The position numbers and the translations under genes were made by a program. A DNA stretch of 42,705 bases from the NCBI GenBank assembly GCA_000827205.1, contig KN832554.1:2435126-2477830 (forward strand). The letters are read 5' to 3'. The notes below the pieces were generated by a model that searched no databases, was not told the DNA's origin, and worked only from the letters and a program-made list of their open reading frames with translations. Below are positions 29,681 to 41,806 of this stretch, in pieces (within the stretch, counting starts at the first letter, position 1; every line of letters begins with the position of its first letter). This DNA is from Plicaturopsis crispa FD-325 SS-3. Its lineage: Eukaryota; Basidiomycota; Agaricomycetes; Amylocorticiales; Amylocorticiaceae.

Positions 29681-31181
29681 ATGTCAATCGCACACGGGAT
29701 TCGTACATTAGGTGTCCTCGGTGCCGGACAAATGGGTGAGCTCGCTGTTTGCGTCGTCGTGCTCTGTATGCTCACGCGCCGTAGGCACCGGTATCGCATT
29801 TGTGTCTGCACTGCGTGCCCGCGTACCGGTTATAGTCTATGACAGGTCACCGTCGCAGGTTTCTTCAGGTCTTGCACTCATGGACAAGCTCCTTGCGAAG
29901 GATGTTGCAAAGGGCAAGATCCAGCAGCTCGATGCCAACGAGGCGCGCGACAGGGTCTCGATCGCGCAGGACCAGAATGGCCTCCGAGACGTGGACATGG
30001 TTGTCGAGGTCTGCTCGTCTGTATTCGTACCCTTTGCCTACATATTTGACACCACGCCTCTGCTATTCAATCTGTCAACAGGCAGTTTCGGAGAACCTCT
30101 CTCTGAAGCAATCTATTTTCGCGTCCCTGGCAGCGTCACTGCGACCAGACGCCATCCTGGCCTCAAATACATCGTCCATCAGCATAACGAAAATTGCTGC
30201 AGCAGCCATCCCTGAGGGGCAGAGTGCTGCGAGCGAAGCTGGTACCAAAAGTGCTGGTCGTGTAGTCGGTTGGTGTACTTCGTGGCTACGATTGATACCA
30301 ATTTGAACGAGTTGCATAGGCCTACATTTCTTCAATCCGGTACCTGTCATGGTATGTGAAAAAATCATTGCAGACACAGACTTGAAACTAACAGACGCGG
30401 TTAGAGGCTGGTCGAGCTCATCTCAGCTCTACAAACGACCCCGGACACACTTGACCGCGCCAGAGCGTTCGCCGTTGCATGTGGAAAGGGTGCGTCATCA
30501 GATATACTCACGTCTAAAACACTCCTACGTTTTGTGGTCCAACTCATTTACTCTTATCATTCATTCCCTCCGGCATAGTCAATGCATGCTGACCCTTGAT
30601 CCCCCGAATGCTCAGAGGTGACCACGTCGCAAGATGTGCCCGGGTTTGTATCGAACGCATTACTCATGCCATTTATAAATGAGGCAATAATGTGCCTCGA
30701 GAAGGTGCGTCGTTCTTCTTTCCTGGTTCCATTCGTTCTCGATATACGTTGTTTCATCTGTCATTGACCCTCACTTCGTATGTTCAACGCTGACCGAGAA
30801 CCATGATGATAGGGCACAGCAACGCGTGACGACATAGACACGACACTCAAACTCGGGATGAACCACCCCATGGGACCCTTACAACTTGGTGCGTAATGTT
30901 TTCAATGCTTGCTATCTTTGCAATGACTAACACGCCCTTCACACTTGCTCTGTATCTGTAGCCGACTTGTGAGTCTCACCGAAAGATTCACGCGTTACCA
31001 TTACTAACCAGACTACTTTCTCCCCAAAACCAGCATCGGCCTCGACACCTGCCTCGCCATCCAGCAGACACTGCATGCGCACACAGGCGACTCCAAATAC
31101 CGCCCGTCCATCCTCCTGGAGCGGATGGTGGACGCACAGTGGTTAGGAAAGAAGAGCGGGAAGGGATTTTATGAGTACTAA
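29681..31181 (+). CDS. 3-hydroxyacyl-CoA (3-hydroxybutyryl-CoA) dehydrogenase (9 exons)
   Basis: Nine exons join in frame to 300 aa: 29681-29735, 29785-30008, 30082-30268, 30320-30351, 30405-30489, 30616-30704, 30813-30888, 30962-30968 and 31034-31181. The N-terminal Rossmann motif [14 protein letters not shown] binds NAD and is split by intron 1. [15 protein letters not shown] and [14 protein letters not shown], with the catalytic His near residue 158, are hallmark motifs. The C-terminal domain has [36 protein letters not shown] and KSGKGFYEY. It oxidises 3-hydroxyacyl-CoA to 3-ketoacyl-CoA in fatty-acid or butyryl-CoA metabolism. No peroxisomal C-terminal signal is seen. Exon 8 is only 7 nt, and two introns have unusual GTCTGC and GTTGGT donors. 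Confidence 0.95.
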
Positions 31182-31496
31182 ATCTATAGAGCAAGATATG
31201 CCAGCAGCGGATGGTTGGAAACAGAGTCCGGAGGATTGACCTTGACGACGCTCGTGCTGCAAAGTAAAAGATCAAGCATCGGATATATTCCAGCTCGAAA
31301 CGCAGTGCACAGACTGCAATAATCTAGTATCTGCTAAGTATGCGGTATCATACAATCCATGGTCATATGGTGGCAAGTCGTACTAGTACTGTCTATGTAT
31401 AGATGATGTCCACGTTAAGATCGTTAAGCTCGTATCCACCCCGTCCGTCCAGCATCCTCCTCCTCCAACGTATCGCATCGCCTCAAACATATCGCA
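31182..31496. other. convergent 3' flanks
   Basis: About 315 bp between the dehydrogenase and SulP stop codons. No supported feature. Confidence 0.35.
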
Positions 31497-34346
31497 TCAC
31501 GTCTCCTCGAAGCTCCGCCGCAGCCTGGCGATCGCGTCTGCGACGTTATCGTAGAACGCCCCCTCGCCAAGCAAGTCCACGATCCCCGCACGCTCGAACA
31601 TCAGCCGCGGGCCCGCGCGGAGGTGTGTCACGAAGAGGCCCACATCGCGACTCTGCATCAAATCCAGTCAGTAGAATGATAGGGAAGGGCTGAACATGAG
31701 ATGCTGCGCACCCGGTAGGTCTCCAGAAGCTCGTAGAATATCTGCACCGCACTGTAGCACGTCATGATGTCAACAGGAGGACGGAGGCAGGATGAATGAC
31801 AAGGCAACATACGATGCGTCTACGGTATCAACATCCGCCATGTGGAACACGAGCACAGACGCCTGCTGTCTACGCGGGTCCTCTGAGGGATGGCTCCGCT
31901 CCGTACCGTACAGCTCCAGCCGCCTCAGCCGCTCTTTCAGTTGCGCGGTATTCGCTATATGTCACCGGTCAGTCGCACACTTCGCTATCAGGAGCGCTGG
32001 GGGAATGGATACCGAAATCGAGGTTCTCGCGTATGCGCACGATGAGCGCGCCCGGGACGTCCTCTTGCGCCTCTGGGTTCTCGTTGATGGGCTTCCACCG
32101 CTCCGTGCCCGGTATGCGGCCCTAGCCATCACAGTGTCGTAAGCAACTCAATGACCACTTAAGAAGTTGAAGAAGGTGTGACTCACCAGTATCGTCATGC
32201 GCGTCCGCGAGGAGCGGCGGACGACGAGCAAGAGCGAGAATATAAGGCTCACGATGATTCCGATCTCTAGGTCCAAAACGACGGAGAGGACGAATGTGAG
32301 CGTCATCAGGGAGAGGTCGGTCCACGCATGCATCCTGCACAGCTATTTGTCAAAGGGCGGACGGTAAAGCGGAATGGGGAGCACACGTACTTGCAGTAGA
32401 AAATGACGTCGTGTGGCACTTCCGCGAGAAGAGAGAACACAACTAAGCAGATACTAGGGACAACAAGTATCAGTAGATGGGCATTCTAGGCGAGTGAAAC
32501 CGAGACGTACATTGACGCAAGCACAGCTTTCGGCAGGAAATACATCCACGGTAGAAGGAAGAATGTTGCCAGAAGCACGAACGCCGCGCAGACGAGGGAG
32601 GCCATTTGGGTTCGCCCGCCAACATCACCGTTGATTCTTGACCTCGTTATGGAGCCATACGCAGGTAGAGTGCCCGGAACGAATGACGCCACGAGGTTTC
32701 CTGCACCGAGCGCGACGAGTTCTCTGTTCGGGCTGATAGAGTATCCGTAGCGCGCAGCGTTCTGTTTCGCTGCTACAATGCTGTCGAGGAAACCGATGAT
32801 GGCAATGAGTCTGTCCGCTGCGGTTAGTCTAGCATCGACAAGAGATGATAGGTCATTTACATGGCAGTGGGTGTGGTCTTCCGGACGTAACGAAGGTTGA
32901 AATGGCGGAGGGGGAATCGTACGATGGACGACCCTAGGACGATCGGCACCGAGCCCAGAATTTCGACGCCGTCGTTGTCCCACCTAAACTGTTTCGACAG
33001 CACTGCAAGGAGGTCAGCGATACTGACGTCAGACGGAAGGGTCTATCCACGTACCCGTAGAAACAACGACGACAAGGAGAACTTCCGGCAATCTGTATAT
33101 AAACCAGTACTTCCTGAAAAAGCCCTTGAACGTCCTGACAAACACGAGCACGAAGAGTGCGCCGAAGCTGATGGTCGCGGTCGGAATATGCATGTTCGTA
33201 AGCACATTTTCGACGAGAAAAAGGAACTCCTCCATCGTGCCCTGCGGGTTCAGCTTGTGCGACAGCGCCGTGAGGCCGAACATCGGGATTAGTTGCTGGC
33301 TTTACCGTGACTGTAAGCATGCCGATTTGCGGAGAGGAAGACAGGCACATACATCATGATGACCACTGCGACGGCAGTGACGAAGCCGCGGAGAAGTGCG
33401 CGACTCAGTACAACGTCGATGAACCCCAGTCTGAAAAATCCGAGCAGGAACGAAATGAGTCCAGCCTGGAGTGTGATGACCGTCGCCACGGCCAATCCTA
33501 CTTCGTCTGGGTTAATGGGGTGTGAATGTGGGTCGCCATGGAGGACCTCGGAGACGGCTTGGCCGACAAGCAAACTGAGGGCTGCCTCGGGGGCTACATT
33601 AAGCTGTCGAGATGACCCTAGGAGCGCGTATATGATAGCCGGAATGGATGCAGAGAACTATACAGACGAAATCATCAGAGATTGATATCCCTACCAGATG
33701 GAGTGGAGTCGGCACTTACCAATCCTGTTACAGGACTTAGCTTTGCGAGTGAGGATGCGTAACTGACGGATTGCGGGATCAACATGCACGCGACCGTGAA
33801 ACCTGCAATGAGATCGCCACCCAGTCTGCTACGCGTTCAGAAGTTGGGTTCGAACAGGCAGAACATTACTCACAGAGAGAACGAGTAGTTTGGTATCCAA
33901 TCCATCGAGGGGACATAGTATCTCGCTCTCCTTGTGAGTCTCGAACGACCAGCCTTCTGCGATATCTTCGATGACCTCGGCTCTGGAAGAGGTCAACGTT
34001 AACAAAATGCGAGGTATGTTTATTAAGATGTTTGCCCCAATGTCTCGGGCGGCTACCGCACTCGAACACCACAACGCAGGTGTGTAGCTTTTACGGGCGG
34101 GCCAAGTCTAATCGTCGAACTGCCAAGCCATTGCATGCTTCACCACTCACCTTCTCCAGCGCCCGACACACTCCCGTAGCGTGTTATACCCTCCTCCGCG
34201 TCGATGGACCGCGCGCTGAGCAATGGGTCGTGGTCCTCGCGGCGTGGGGTCGTCGCTCCACTCACCAGGCCGCGCAGCGAGGACGTCGACATGGCTGTTG
34301 GAAGCGAAAACATCGGTGGGCGTCTGGGGCGTGGCGTGGAGTCCAT
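31497..34346 (-). CDS. SulP-family anion (sulfate) transporter with STAS domain
   Basis: A multi-exon minus-strand gene (at least ten short introns) starts at ATG 34346 (MDSTPRPRRPPMF) and ends at TGA 31499-31497. Exon 1 is 34346-34151. In order, the pieces read RYYVPSMDWIPNYSFSL, LLGGDLIAGFTVACMLIPQ, YASSLAKLSPVTGL, a Pro/Gly-rich helix set, LISFLLGFFRLGFIDVVLS, then IIGFLDSIVAAKQNAARY and NRELVALGAGNLVASFVPG, the conserved SulP core. After the last helices (LVVFSLLAEVP, SVVLDLEIGIIVSLIFSLLLVV) comes a cytoplasmic STAS domain with ADVDTVDAS, VQIFYELLETYR and VGLFVTHLRAGPRLMFERAG. It is predicted to be a plasma- or organelle-membrane sulfate or related anion transporter. The exact substrate cannot be read from the sequence. 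Confidence 0.92.
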
Positions 34347-35251
34347 GATGAGGCTATAAGACAGCCTCGGTATGGACAGCTATGAACCAGAAACAGGAAT
34401 AGGTCAAGTCAAGACTTTTGAGCAGATAGGCGCAGCAATCGGTTTAGCCAGGATGCGGGCATGAAGACCCGGTCCGAGCCACGTGGTTGTCCGCTCCAAT
34501 GGCCACTGCGAGATTTGTCCTGCGTTATACGAACAGCGGTCCCTATACTTAATAGCCCCTACTCCTCCCTATACGAAGACAAAATAGTAGTATTTGCAGA
34601 TAAATCTAAGAGACGAGGAGTTTTTATCGTGGCCTTGTTGTATACAATAATCGCCGTAACTGATCAGAGATACCTATATCCCCGATACTGTTGGCCAGGA
34701 TGGCAGTAGGGAGTTGCTGTACGTTGAGGTCAGCATAGTTATATAAGTTGGCTAGAGTCCGCCTGTGTTGCGGTGGCCGTCGGGATCCCGTACGAGCAAT
34801 CGCAGAACCTACTCGCCCAATGGATGCGTTCCAGCACCTCGCGTAACACCTACAGTATATCTTTCGCATATACATCGCGTAACCGTGGATCAAACATTCC
34901 TCGCAGCAGGCTGGTCCAGCGGCCGCTCGATAGGCTTTGATAGAGCGACCTCTGAATTTTAGCCGAGATAACATGTCCGTATAAGGGTCTGGAGGAGTTT
35001 TTCGGCAAGGCTGTAGCCAAACAAATACCCCGGAAAGCTGAATTTGAAATTGATTTGCTCACGGTAAGCTATCTAATCTCGGCTAACATACTTAGCGGAA
35101 GCTGCAAGGAAGCTGTGGCCATGATGCACGAAACCTCATCACGGCGCTAAAAGTTATCTTTGGAACTTACAAAAAGTCGACGCGAAGAAAAAACATAGGA
35201 GACCGTTGTGTCTTCCTCTTTCCCCACTACCAGCCCAATTCAACACTGGCC
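34347..35251. promoter_or_regulatory. divergent intergenic region between two transporters
   Basis: About 905 bp separate the SulP start (minus) and the permease start (plus), so promoters of both genes lie here. Minus-strand frames at 34624-35062 have no recognisable product. No repeat is seen. Confidence 0.4.
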
Positions 35252-37401
35252 ATGGCGTCTACATCTGCCACGTCGACGGCCCACTCCCAGGGAGAGGCAA
35301 CCTCGCCGCCGAAAGGCCCCTACACCACGGTTGAGGTTCTCGACTCTGTACGGTCAGAGCAGATCCACGCCGGCCCTTACCCCATAGAACTTGAAAAAGC
35401 TGGCCCCGAAGTAGCCAGGAACTTTAGTTTGTTTTCCATAAGTATGTTTTTTCCTCTCCTATCAATGCCGCTCGCGAAGCAAAGTTGCTAACGCCCGAAA
35501 CTCGTAGTTGGCTTAGCTTATGCTATTTTAAATTCCTGGACGGCTATGGCAGCGTCACTCTCCGTGGCGCTGCCTTCGGGAGGACCTACTGCAGTCATTT
35601 GGGGCATAGTGGTGTCGATGATTGGCAATCTGGCAATGGCTGCCAGCTTGGCAGAAATATGTCATGTCTATCCGACGTCTGGAGGACAGTACCAGTGAGT
35701 TGTCACCTCTTCCAGCTCGACTCTCACATAGTGACAGGATTCAATCACAGCTGGTCGGCTATCCTTGCCCCTGCCGATTGGGCGCCAGCGATATCCTGGA
35801 CTACCGGTTGGTTTGCAGTCGCCGGATGGTGGGCGCTGGTCGCTACTACAGGTTCGCCCCGTCGTTTCATCACATATGCAGTCCTTAACGCGCGCTTGAT
35901 GCGCAGGCTCCCTTGCTGGTCAGCTTATAACGGGCGTAATAGCCCTTATGCACGAGGCGTACGTTCTCGAGAGGTGGCATATATTTTTAATTTATATCAC
36001 ATTCATTATCGGAGCATGGTAAGCCAACTATCCTAAAACAATGACGCCCGCTCATCTCTCGTACCAGCCTCTTGAACATCTTCGGAGTCCGCCTACTGCC
36101 CATGATAAACAGAGCAGCTATCACATGGTGCGTTAAGAACTCACTTTCAGTCTCATTGCGCGACTCAACCTTGTCACCAGGTCCCTCGCAGGTGCAGCAC
36201 TAATTTGCATAGTCTGCCTTGCGTGCGCTTCGCCAAACTACCAGTCTGGAAAGTTCGTTTTCGGAACGTTCATAAATGAAACTGGGTGGAACGACGGTGC
36301 CGCTTGGATCCTTGGCCTACTTCAATCGTCTTTCGGTCTCACCGCATATGATGCCGTTAGCCACATGGTAGAGGAGGTCAGTTCATGTCATGAGCACTGT
36401 CGAAAGCCTTTTGACTAACTCATCCGTCCGCAGATGCCTCAGCCACACATCAATGCGCCGAAGGCCATGGTTCTTGCCGTCATCATCGGCTCCGTGTCCT
36501 CGTTCATATTCCTGATCATCCTCCTCTTTTGCATCACCGCTGTGGAGGACGTCATCTCTTCCTCCGCAGGCGCCCTTCTTGCTGCCATCTACCAGGCAAC
36601 AGGGTCCATCGCCGGCTCCGTCTGCCTACAGATGTTCCCAATTGTTTCGATGGCCTTCGCCGCCCAGGGCATCCTCACCGCGTCCTCGCGCATGTCGTAT
36701 TCCTTCGCGCGCGACGGAGGACTACCATTCTCCCCGTTCTTCGCGCAGATGCGCCCTAACGGCGTCCCCGTCAACGCAGTGCTCCTGTCGACTGTGCTGG
36801 TGATCATCTTTGGGCTTGTGTACCTCGGCTCGAGCAGCGCGCTCAACGCTATCCTGTCGAGCTCTGTTGTTGCATTGAATGTATCGTATTCGATTCCGAG
36901 TGAGTTAGCTTATTCAGTTTTTTACCAACCATCTTCTAACATGATGCCTGCGTAGTTGCACTTCTTCTGTGCCGCGGACGGCATCTGCTAGCACCTCCAT
37001 CTCTCCCCAAGCCTACAATGACCCTCGGCCCTATACTCGGCCCAATTTGCAACGTCATTGGCCTTGCATTCACCGCTCTGACGACCGTGTTCTTCCTGTT
37101 CCCTCCAGAACTTCCTGTCACCGGGTAAGTCATCCCTTGCGAAACGCACAAGTACTTCGGCTGATCGATCGGCCCTCATAGCACAAACATGAATTACACC
37201 GTCTGCGTGTTCTTCATCGTTTTCTGTGTCGCAATGGGGACGTGGATATTCAAGGGCCGCAAAGAGTTCACCGGGCCGCGCGACCTTGGTGCGCTCCTTG
37301 AACTTGCGCGCGCCGAGGCGGTCCCTCCCACGCCCAGCGCAGAGAAGAAAAGGGAGGAGGGCGGCGCGAGCGTGCAGGAGGTGAAGTCGCGGCCAGAGTA
37401 A
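35252..37401 (+). CDS. APC-superfamily amino acid/choline permease
   Basis: A multi-exon gene starts at ATG 35252 and ends at TAA 37399-37401. Exon 1 is 35252-35441 and splices into IIGLAYAILNSWTAMAASLS (start of helix 1). Further pieces read GGPTAVIWGIVVSMIGNLAMAASLAEICHVYPTSGGQY, PADWAPAISWTTGWFAVAGWW, LLNIFGVRLLPMINRA, FGLTAYDAVSHMVEEMPQP, SFARDGGLPFSPFFAQ and a C-terminal ALLLCRGRHL. These are the landmarks of the fungal APC group that includes GABA and choline permeases. The soluble N-terminus (about 60 aa) and the acidic Lys/Glu-rich C-tail (AEKKREEGG) are cytoplasmic. About 12 membrane segments are expected in the plasma membrane. Substrate specificity cannot be assigned from sequence alone. 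Confidence 0.93.
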
Positions 37402-38137
37402 GAAGCTCGTTTGCTTCCAAGACGTCGCTCAAAATAATTTATAATTCGTGTTGTTGCTGTTACTACCCGGCGTTGCCAATGCTGTGCCAATGTCCTCGCA
37501 TACTACTTACTACAGTACATATTTTACTAGACTTTGTTGCATCCATGTTTCTGCCTCTTTCCACGATGAGATCGCCGGCCGTCGATTGGTGAGGTCAACG
37601 GTCGATTTATCCCAAGAAGGAAAGTGCTGTGCTTTCCGGCGGTCCTCCGAAAATAGGTTTTGTTCCTGGTCATGTAGTTTCGGTTAGGCTCGATATATCC
37701 AGCCGCTACGCCACTCACACGTTCGGGCGTAGCGGCTGGAAATACTGGGCAGTCACATGGCGCGTCACAGCTTTCTCCGCCAAGTGTGACTATGGACTTA
37801 GAATTTTCGCGCGTTCAGATAAACATGTACTTCGTCGTCGCTGTTACCGACATGGCCTCAACTTGAAAAAAAAAAGTGTGATAAGTTGCCTACTGTAGAA
37901 CGAGTTTCGGGGGGTCAGGAATGTATCTATTGAGGTCCGAAAAAACATTTTTTTGTGCAGTGTTTTGGCACTTCGTGCTAAAGTCACCCCATCTTCGAGT
38001 AAGTAATCTGGTCCGTTGTGGTACATACACGTCTCGACACTCAACAGCACAAGAGACTTGATGAGAGCGTATAGATAGTAGCCAGTATCTACAAGTCAAA
38101 AGAGTACAGGTCTGTATAGAGGGTATCCACAGTCCGA
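37402..38137. other. convergent intergenic region with a hairpin
   Basis: About 735 bp between the permease and the DUF6589 gene. It has a perfect 15-bp inverted repeat (separate entry) and AT-rich stretches near 37865-37960. No gene is seen. Confidence 0.5.
37698..37740. repeat. perfect 15-bp inverted repeat (hairpin)
   Basis: TCCAGCCGCTACGCC at 37698-37712 is followed after 13 nt by its exact reverse complement GGCGTAGCGGCTGGA at 37726-37740. The GC-rich stem would be very stable in RNA or single-stranded DNA. It lies between two convergent genes, 0.3 kb past the permease stop. Possible roles are a transcription end signal, a MITE-type remnant or a structured RNA. None can be chosen from sequence alone. 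Confidence 0.8.
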
Positions 38138-41100
38138 CTAAGCAATATCACCCATGTCCGCTTCGTACTCCTCTTCGTCGTCCATCTCTCCCTCAAACAT
38201 CCGGTAGTCAAGATCATCCTCTTGCCCCCCCATGTCCTCAGCATCCATGTCAAGAGACACATCTGCGGCGGTGTCCCTCGACAGCGTCGTCTCCTCGTCA
38301 TCCTCGTCCTCCACTGAGTCAATCCCAAACGCGTCGAAATCTTCGTCCTCCTCCATTTCGTCGTCGTCGCCTGAATCCGCATCGTCTCCGTTAGGATCCT
38401 CCACGGCCTCCAGCATTGGGCTACCAGCTCGTGGTGTCGACGGTGCCATCGGTGGAGCACCCATCGGGACATCCCCATGCGCCGGTGTTTCTGCCATGGG
38501 TCGTGTCGTGTCTCCCGAGTCGTCTGCGGCGTCATCGGCACCAACTACTGGCGTAAGGCGACGCCGAGCCTGCAAGCGCTGGAACGCGCGGTTGTACTCG
38601 TGAAGTGGGTTCGTGTTTGCATCCGTTAGTAACCGCACACCTGCACCAATAATGTCGACTGTGGGGCTGTCATCCTCGTCAAGGATGCGACCTTTCTCTA
38701 GGTAGACTTCATGATCTGCGAGGCTCCGCATGAGCTCGGGGATGTCGTTCTTCAGATTGAGTGCGGCATGGCGGTTCCCGTGGTAGGAGCCCAAAACATT
38801 GTTCATGGAGGTAACGAGATGCCGGAGAATGTTAACGCAGGGACCGATCATTCCGAGCCAGTCCCACGACGCGGAGCTGCCGTGCGCTTGGTAGAAATTC
38901 TAGTAGTAATGCTATTAGCGACAACCGTTGTCTAAAATCTGCCGATTCGTACCTTTATCCAGAAGTTCATATGCTCCTGCATCAGATCGACCTCGACCCA
39001 TGCATTTGGTCGGCCACTGGGATTGACTAGCCAGTTATTGAAGACAATGTCACTAGTAGGGAAGAAAAGGACGTTAGGTGCAATCAAGAGCTGGAAAACA
39101 CGCAGTGAAGGCGCACCGTATTCCCTTCGGCCAAACATGGGCAATATTATGACACAGATGAAGCATTTCGTGCGCGTACTTTGTCCGACCGCTGCCGCGA
39201 AAGCTCAGTGCCCAAACTTTCAAAATCAGCACGACCCGCCCGGAGTCGCCACATTTGATTGCGTCAGTGAATTCGCGCGACAGCAGGGCGTCGCGCAGGA
39301 AGAGTACAGCATTTTCATAAACCATGTCACCGCCGGCACCACTAGTCTCCCGTTTCCATCGCATTTCGTCGACGGCGGCGGAATCCGTGTAACGGTTGAC
39401 AATTTCGAGGGCATGGCTCTTGAGTATAGGCCACGAGTCAATGGTGTCGGCATAATCATCGAGGGTCGGCTTTTGGGACACGAGGAGCAGGAGATGTAGT
39501 ACGCGTGCATAGAGCGAAACAAAGACGAGATCCCGGCATGTACGGAAAGGTGGAAGGGATGTGAGCAAGATCGGATGCCTGTGTAGAACGGTGTTATGAA
39601 ACGCGAGACATCCAGGGTTCCGAGTGCCAGCATTAGGCTTCCCCCAGTGCGTCACGAAGAAACCGTGCATGTCAGCTATCTTAGCGTGGAACAGTCCGGG
39701 AATCCAGACACCCCATCCGAAACCCTCATAACCCCCTTCGTGGCCGGCGCGTATATTGACGAGCGCGCGAAGACGAGCGATAGAGAGCTGGTCGCCCGCA
39801 AAGAACTTGACGTATCGAAGCCAGCGGACAAGCCTTTTGATCCAAAGGACATCAAAGGTCGCGTCAATGACCTCGCTATTGCCAACAATCGTGGACTCGT
39901 CGATCTCGACGGGAGGAAGAGGATGGAGGGGTGTACGGTGAACTTCAATCTTGTTGTCGGTCGTCGGTGCGGAGAGCTCAAGCGCTTCACGAAACTTGGC
40001 GAATTTTTCTCCGCCATGCGTAATAATTATGCGCAGGACACAGTGCACAAGGCACGCATCCAGAGTCTCCGACTCAACTTCATTCAACAGTATGTCGAAG
40101 AGAGATAGGGGAGGCGCACGGTCGAACGCAGACGTTAGGTCGGACACCAGCATATCCTCCAGATTGGCTTTCCATAGCGGCCAGATCGTAGTGCATGTTC
40201 CGTTTTCTTGTGTATCTAGCAGATACGCAAGCCTTAATAATTATCAACACGACAGAAATGCAAATGACTTACCGGTTCGACCCAATATTTGCTCAGCAGC
40301 TCGAAAAACCATGTTGATGTTATCGTATGAGGCGGCGAAAAGACCTGTCGCTGCGACGCCCCGTGCCATGCTGACCATGGCCCCTGAAAGTGTTCGGAGA
40401 GTGCCTGCTCGTCCCACCTTCATGAGGTTTGGATCGAGTACTGGAGACATACCGTCGGGAAGGCATTGATCAGCTGCGGTTGGCATGCCGGAGGTAGAGG
40501 GATGGGCATCGGCGGTGCCGGGAAGTGGAGTAGGGGGACAAGCGGGGCCCTTCGTTGGTGTCTTCTTCTTGGGTTTTGCGGTCAGGTTGTTGTAGCTCTC
40601 GGTAAGGCCCAGGTGGGAGGCCACAGTCATGGTCTGGCGCTGTGTTCCTGTAGCGAAAAAATAGAGACCCATGACACGCTTCACATAGTTGTTGGCATAA
40701 CTGTATTCGCCGAGTAACTGTAGAGCGGACGACGTGATAACCTGGCCATGCACGAACACAATTAGGGACACAAACACAATCACACACATTAGAGAACGGT
40801 CGTACCATGGACTTTTTGAGCATCCGCGCAGGTGAGCCTGCTTTGAGTTGACGTGCGGAGGTGGCAAATGCCGCGAAGATGTCCATCGTCACCGTCGCAG
40901 TCTCCTTCAGGAGGACGTGCATTTTCTTCATGCTGAAATCAAGGACGAACTTCGCATCGAGGGGCCTGTTGGCTGAGCGCAAATCCTCCGACGCAGTGAG
41001 ATCCTTCGCTTCGCGATGGACAACCTGCCGTATATAGGTCACGGCCCAGTCATGGACTTGCGAACGTGCAGCAGGCGGGTTTTCTTTTGAAGCCCAGAGG

Positions 41101-41648
41101 GTGAGAATACGAGGGGCAACGGTACGGTCCCTAAAGAAACCTTCCCACCGAGTCTTCCCGTTCTTGTACACAGGATCGAACACATGGAGCATGAGATCAC
41201 CTAGCGTCAAGCTGCGAGACACCAGGCTCTGGAGGATGCCATCCAGAAAGTGTATCCTGTCGGCCGCTGCACGCTCCGTGGCGTCGAGAGCCTCCTGAGC
41301 CTGCGCTGCGTCCGCGGCTATCTTGGCTTCACGGGCCGACACAAGGGTTTGTGCGCGCTTGCGCATTTGCTTGCGCTTTTTCTGCGCCGTCTGCTCTGCC
41401 CTTGTCCCAGTGATGGGGCTGGTCATAACGGGCCCGTCACTGGATGGCACGGGGAGAGATGAAGCGCGGTGGCGGCGGATAGGAGTTTGCGGGGGGGACT
41501 GGGTATGTGTTCGGGACGATGGAGAAGGCGGCGGGATTGGAAATGCGGCGGGGAGAGGTGCGGCAGCTGAGTCGGTGTCGTCATCATCGAAGGAAATGAG
41601 ATGGTCGAGGTTGAGGACTGCATAGCGATTGCTGTGAGGACGTGGCAT
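38138..41648 (-). CDS. DUF6589 family protein (5 exons, intact)
   Basis: Exons 41648-40806, 40741-40273, 40215-39117, 39052-38953 and 38899-38138 join in frame to 1090 aa. The N-terminus is Pro/Ser-rich, then Ala/Arg/Gln helical (KKRKQMRKRAQTLVSAREAK). The centre contains hallmark phrases of the Agaricomycete DUF6589 domain as I remember it: GDQLSIARLRALVNIRAGHEGG, FGWGVWIPGLFHAKIADMHGFF, FRTCRDLVFVSLYARVLH, MVYENAVLFLRDALLSREF and IVFNNWLVNPSGRPNAWVEVDL. The C-terminus is very acidic (Asp/Glu runs). Function is unknown. The gene is divergent from a RecQ-like helicase, with 158 bp between start codons; this pairing suggests a joint unit, perhaps a mobile or selfish element, which is inference. 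Confidence 0.85.
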
Positions 41649-41806
41649 TGTATTCACCGCAGTGTGTCGGTGGTCAGAATTGAAAAAATATATGTGCGGC
41701 GCGCGCACGTGCCCATGTCCGGGCGCGGGTGAACTTGAAACGTCGGAGCAGAGACCCTTTCTTCAAACCCCCCTCCAAGTCTGAAGAGCACTTTACACCT
41801 CACAAG
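41649..41806. promoter_or_regulatory. 158-bp bidirectional promoter
   Basis: The whole interval between the DUF6589 start codon and the helicase start codon must hold both promoters. It contains AAAAAATATATG near 41685-41696, a TATA-like tract. Confidence 0.45.

Noticed and set aside
34624-35062. Minus-strand frames between the two transporters
   Set aside because: No recognisable domain, no consistent splicing, and they occupy the expected promoter region.
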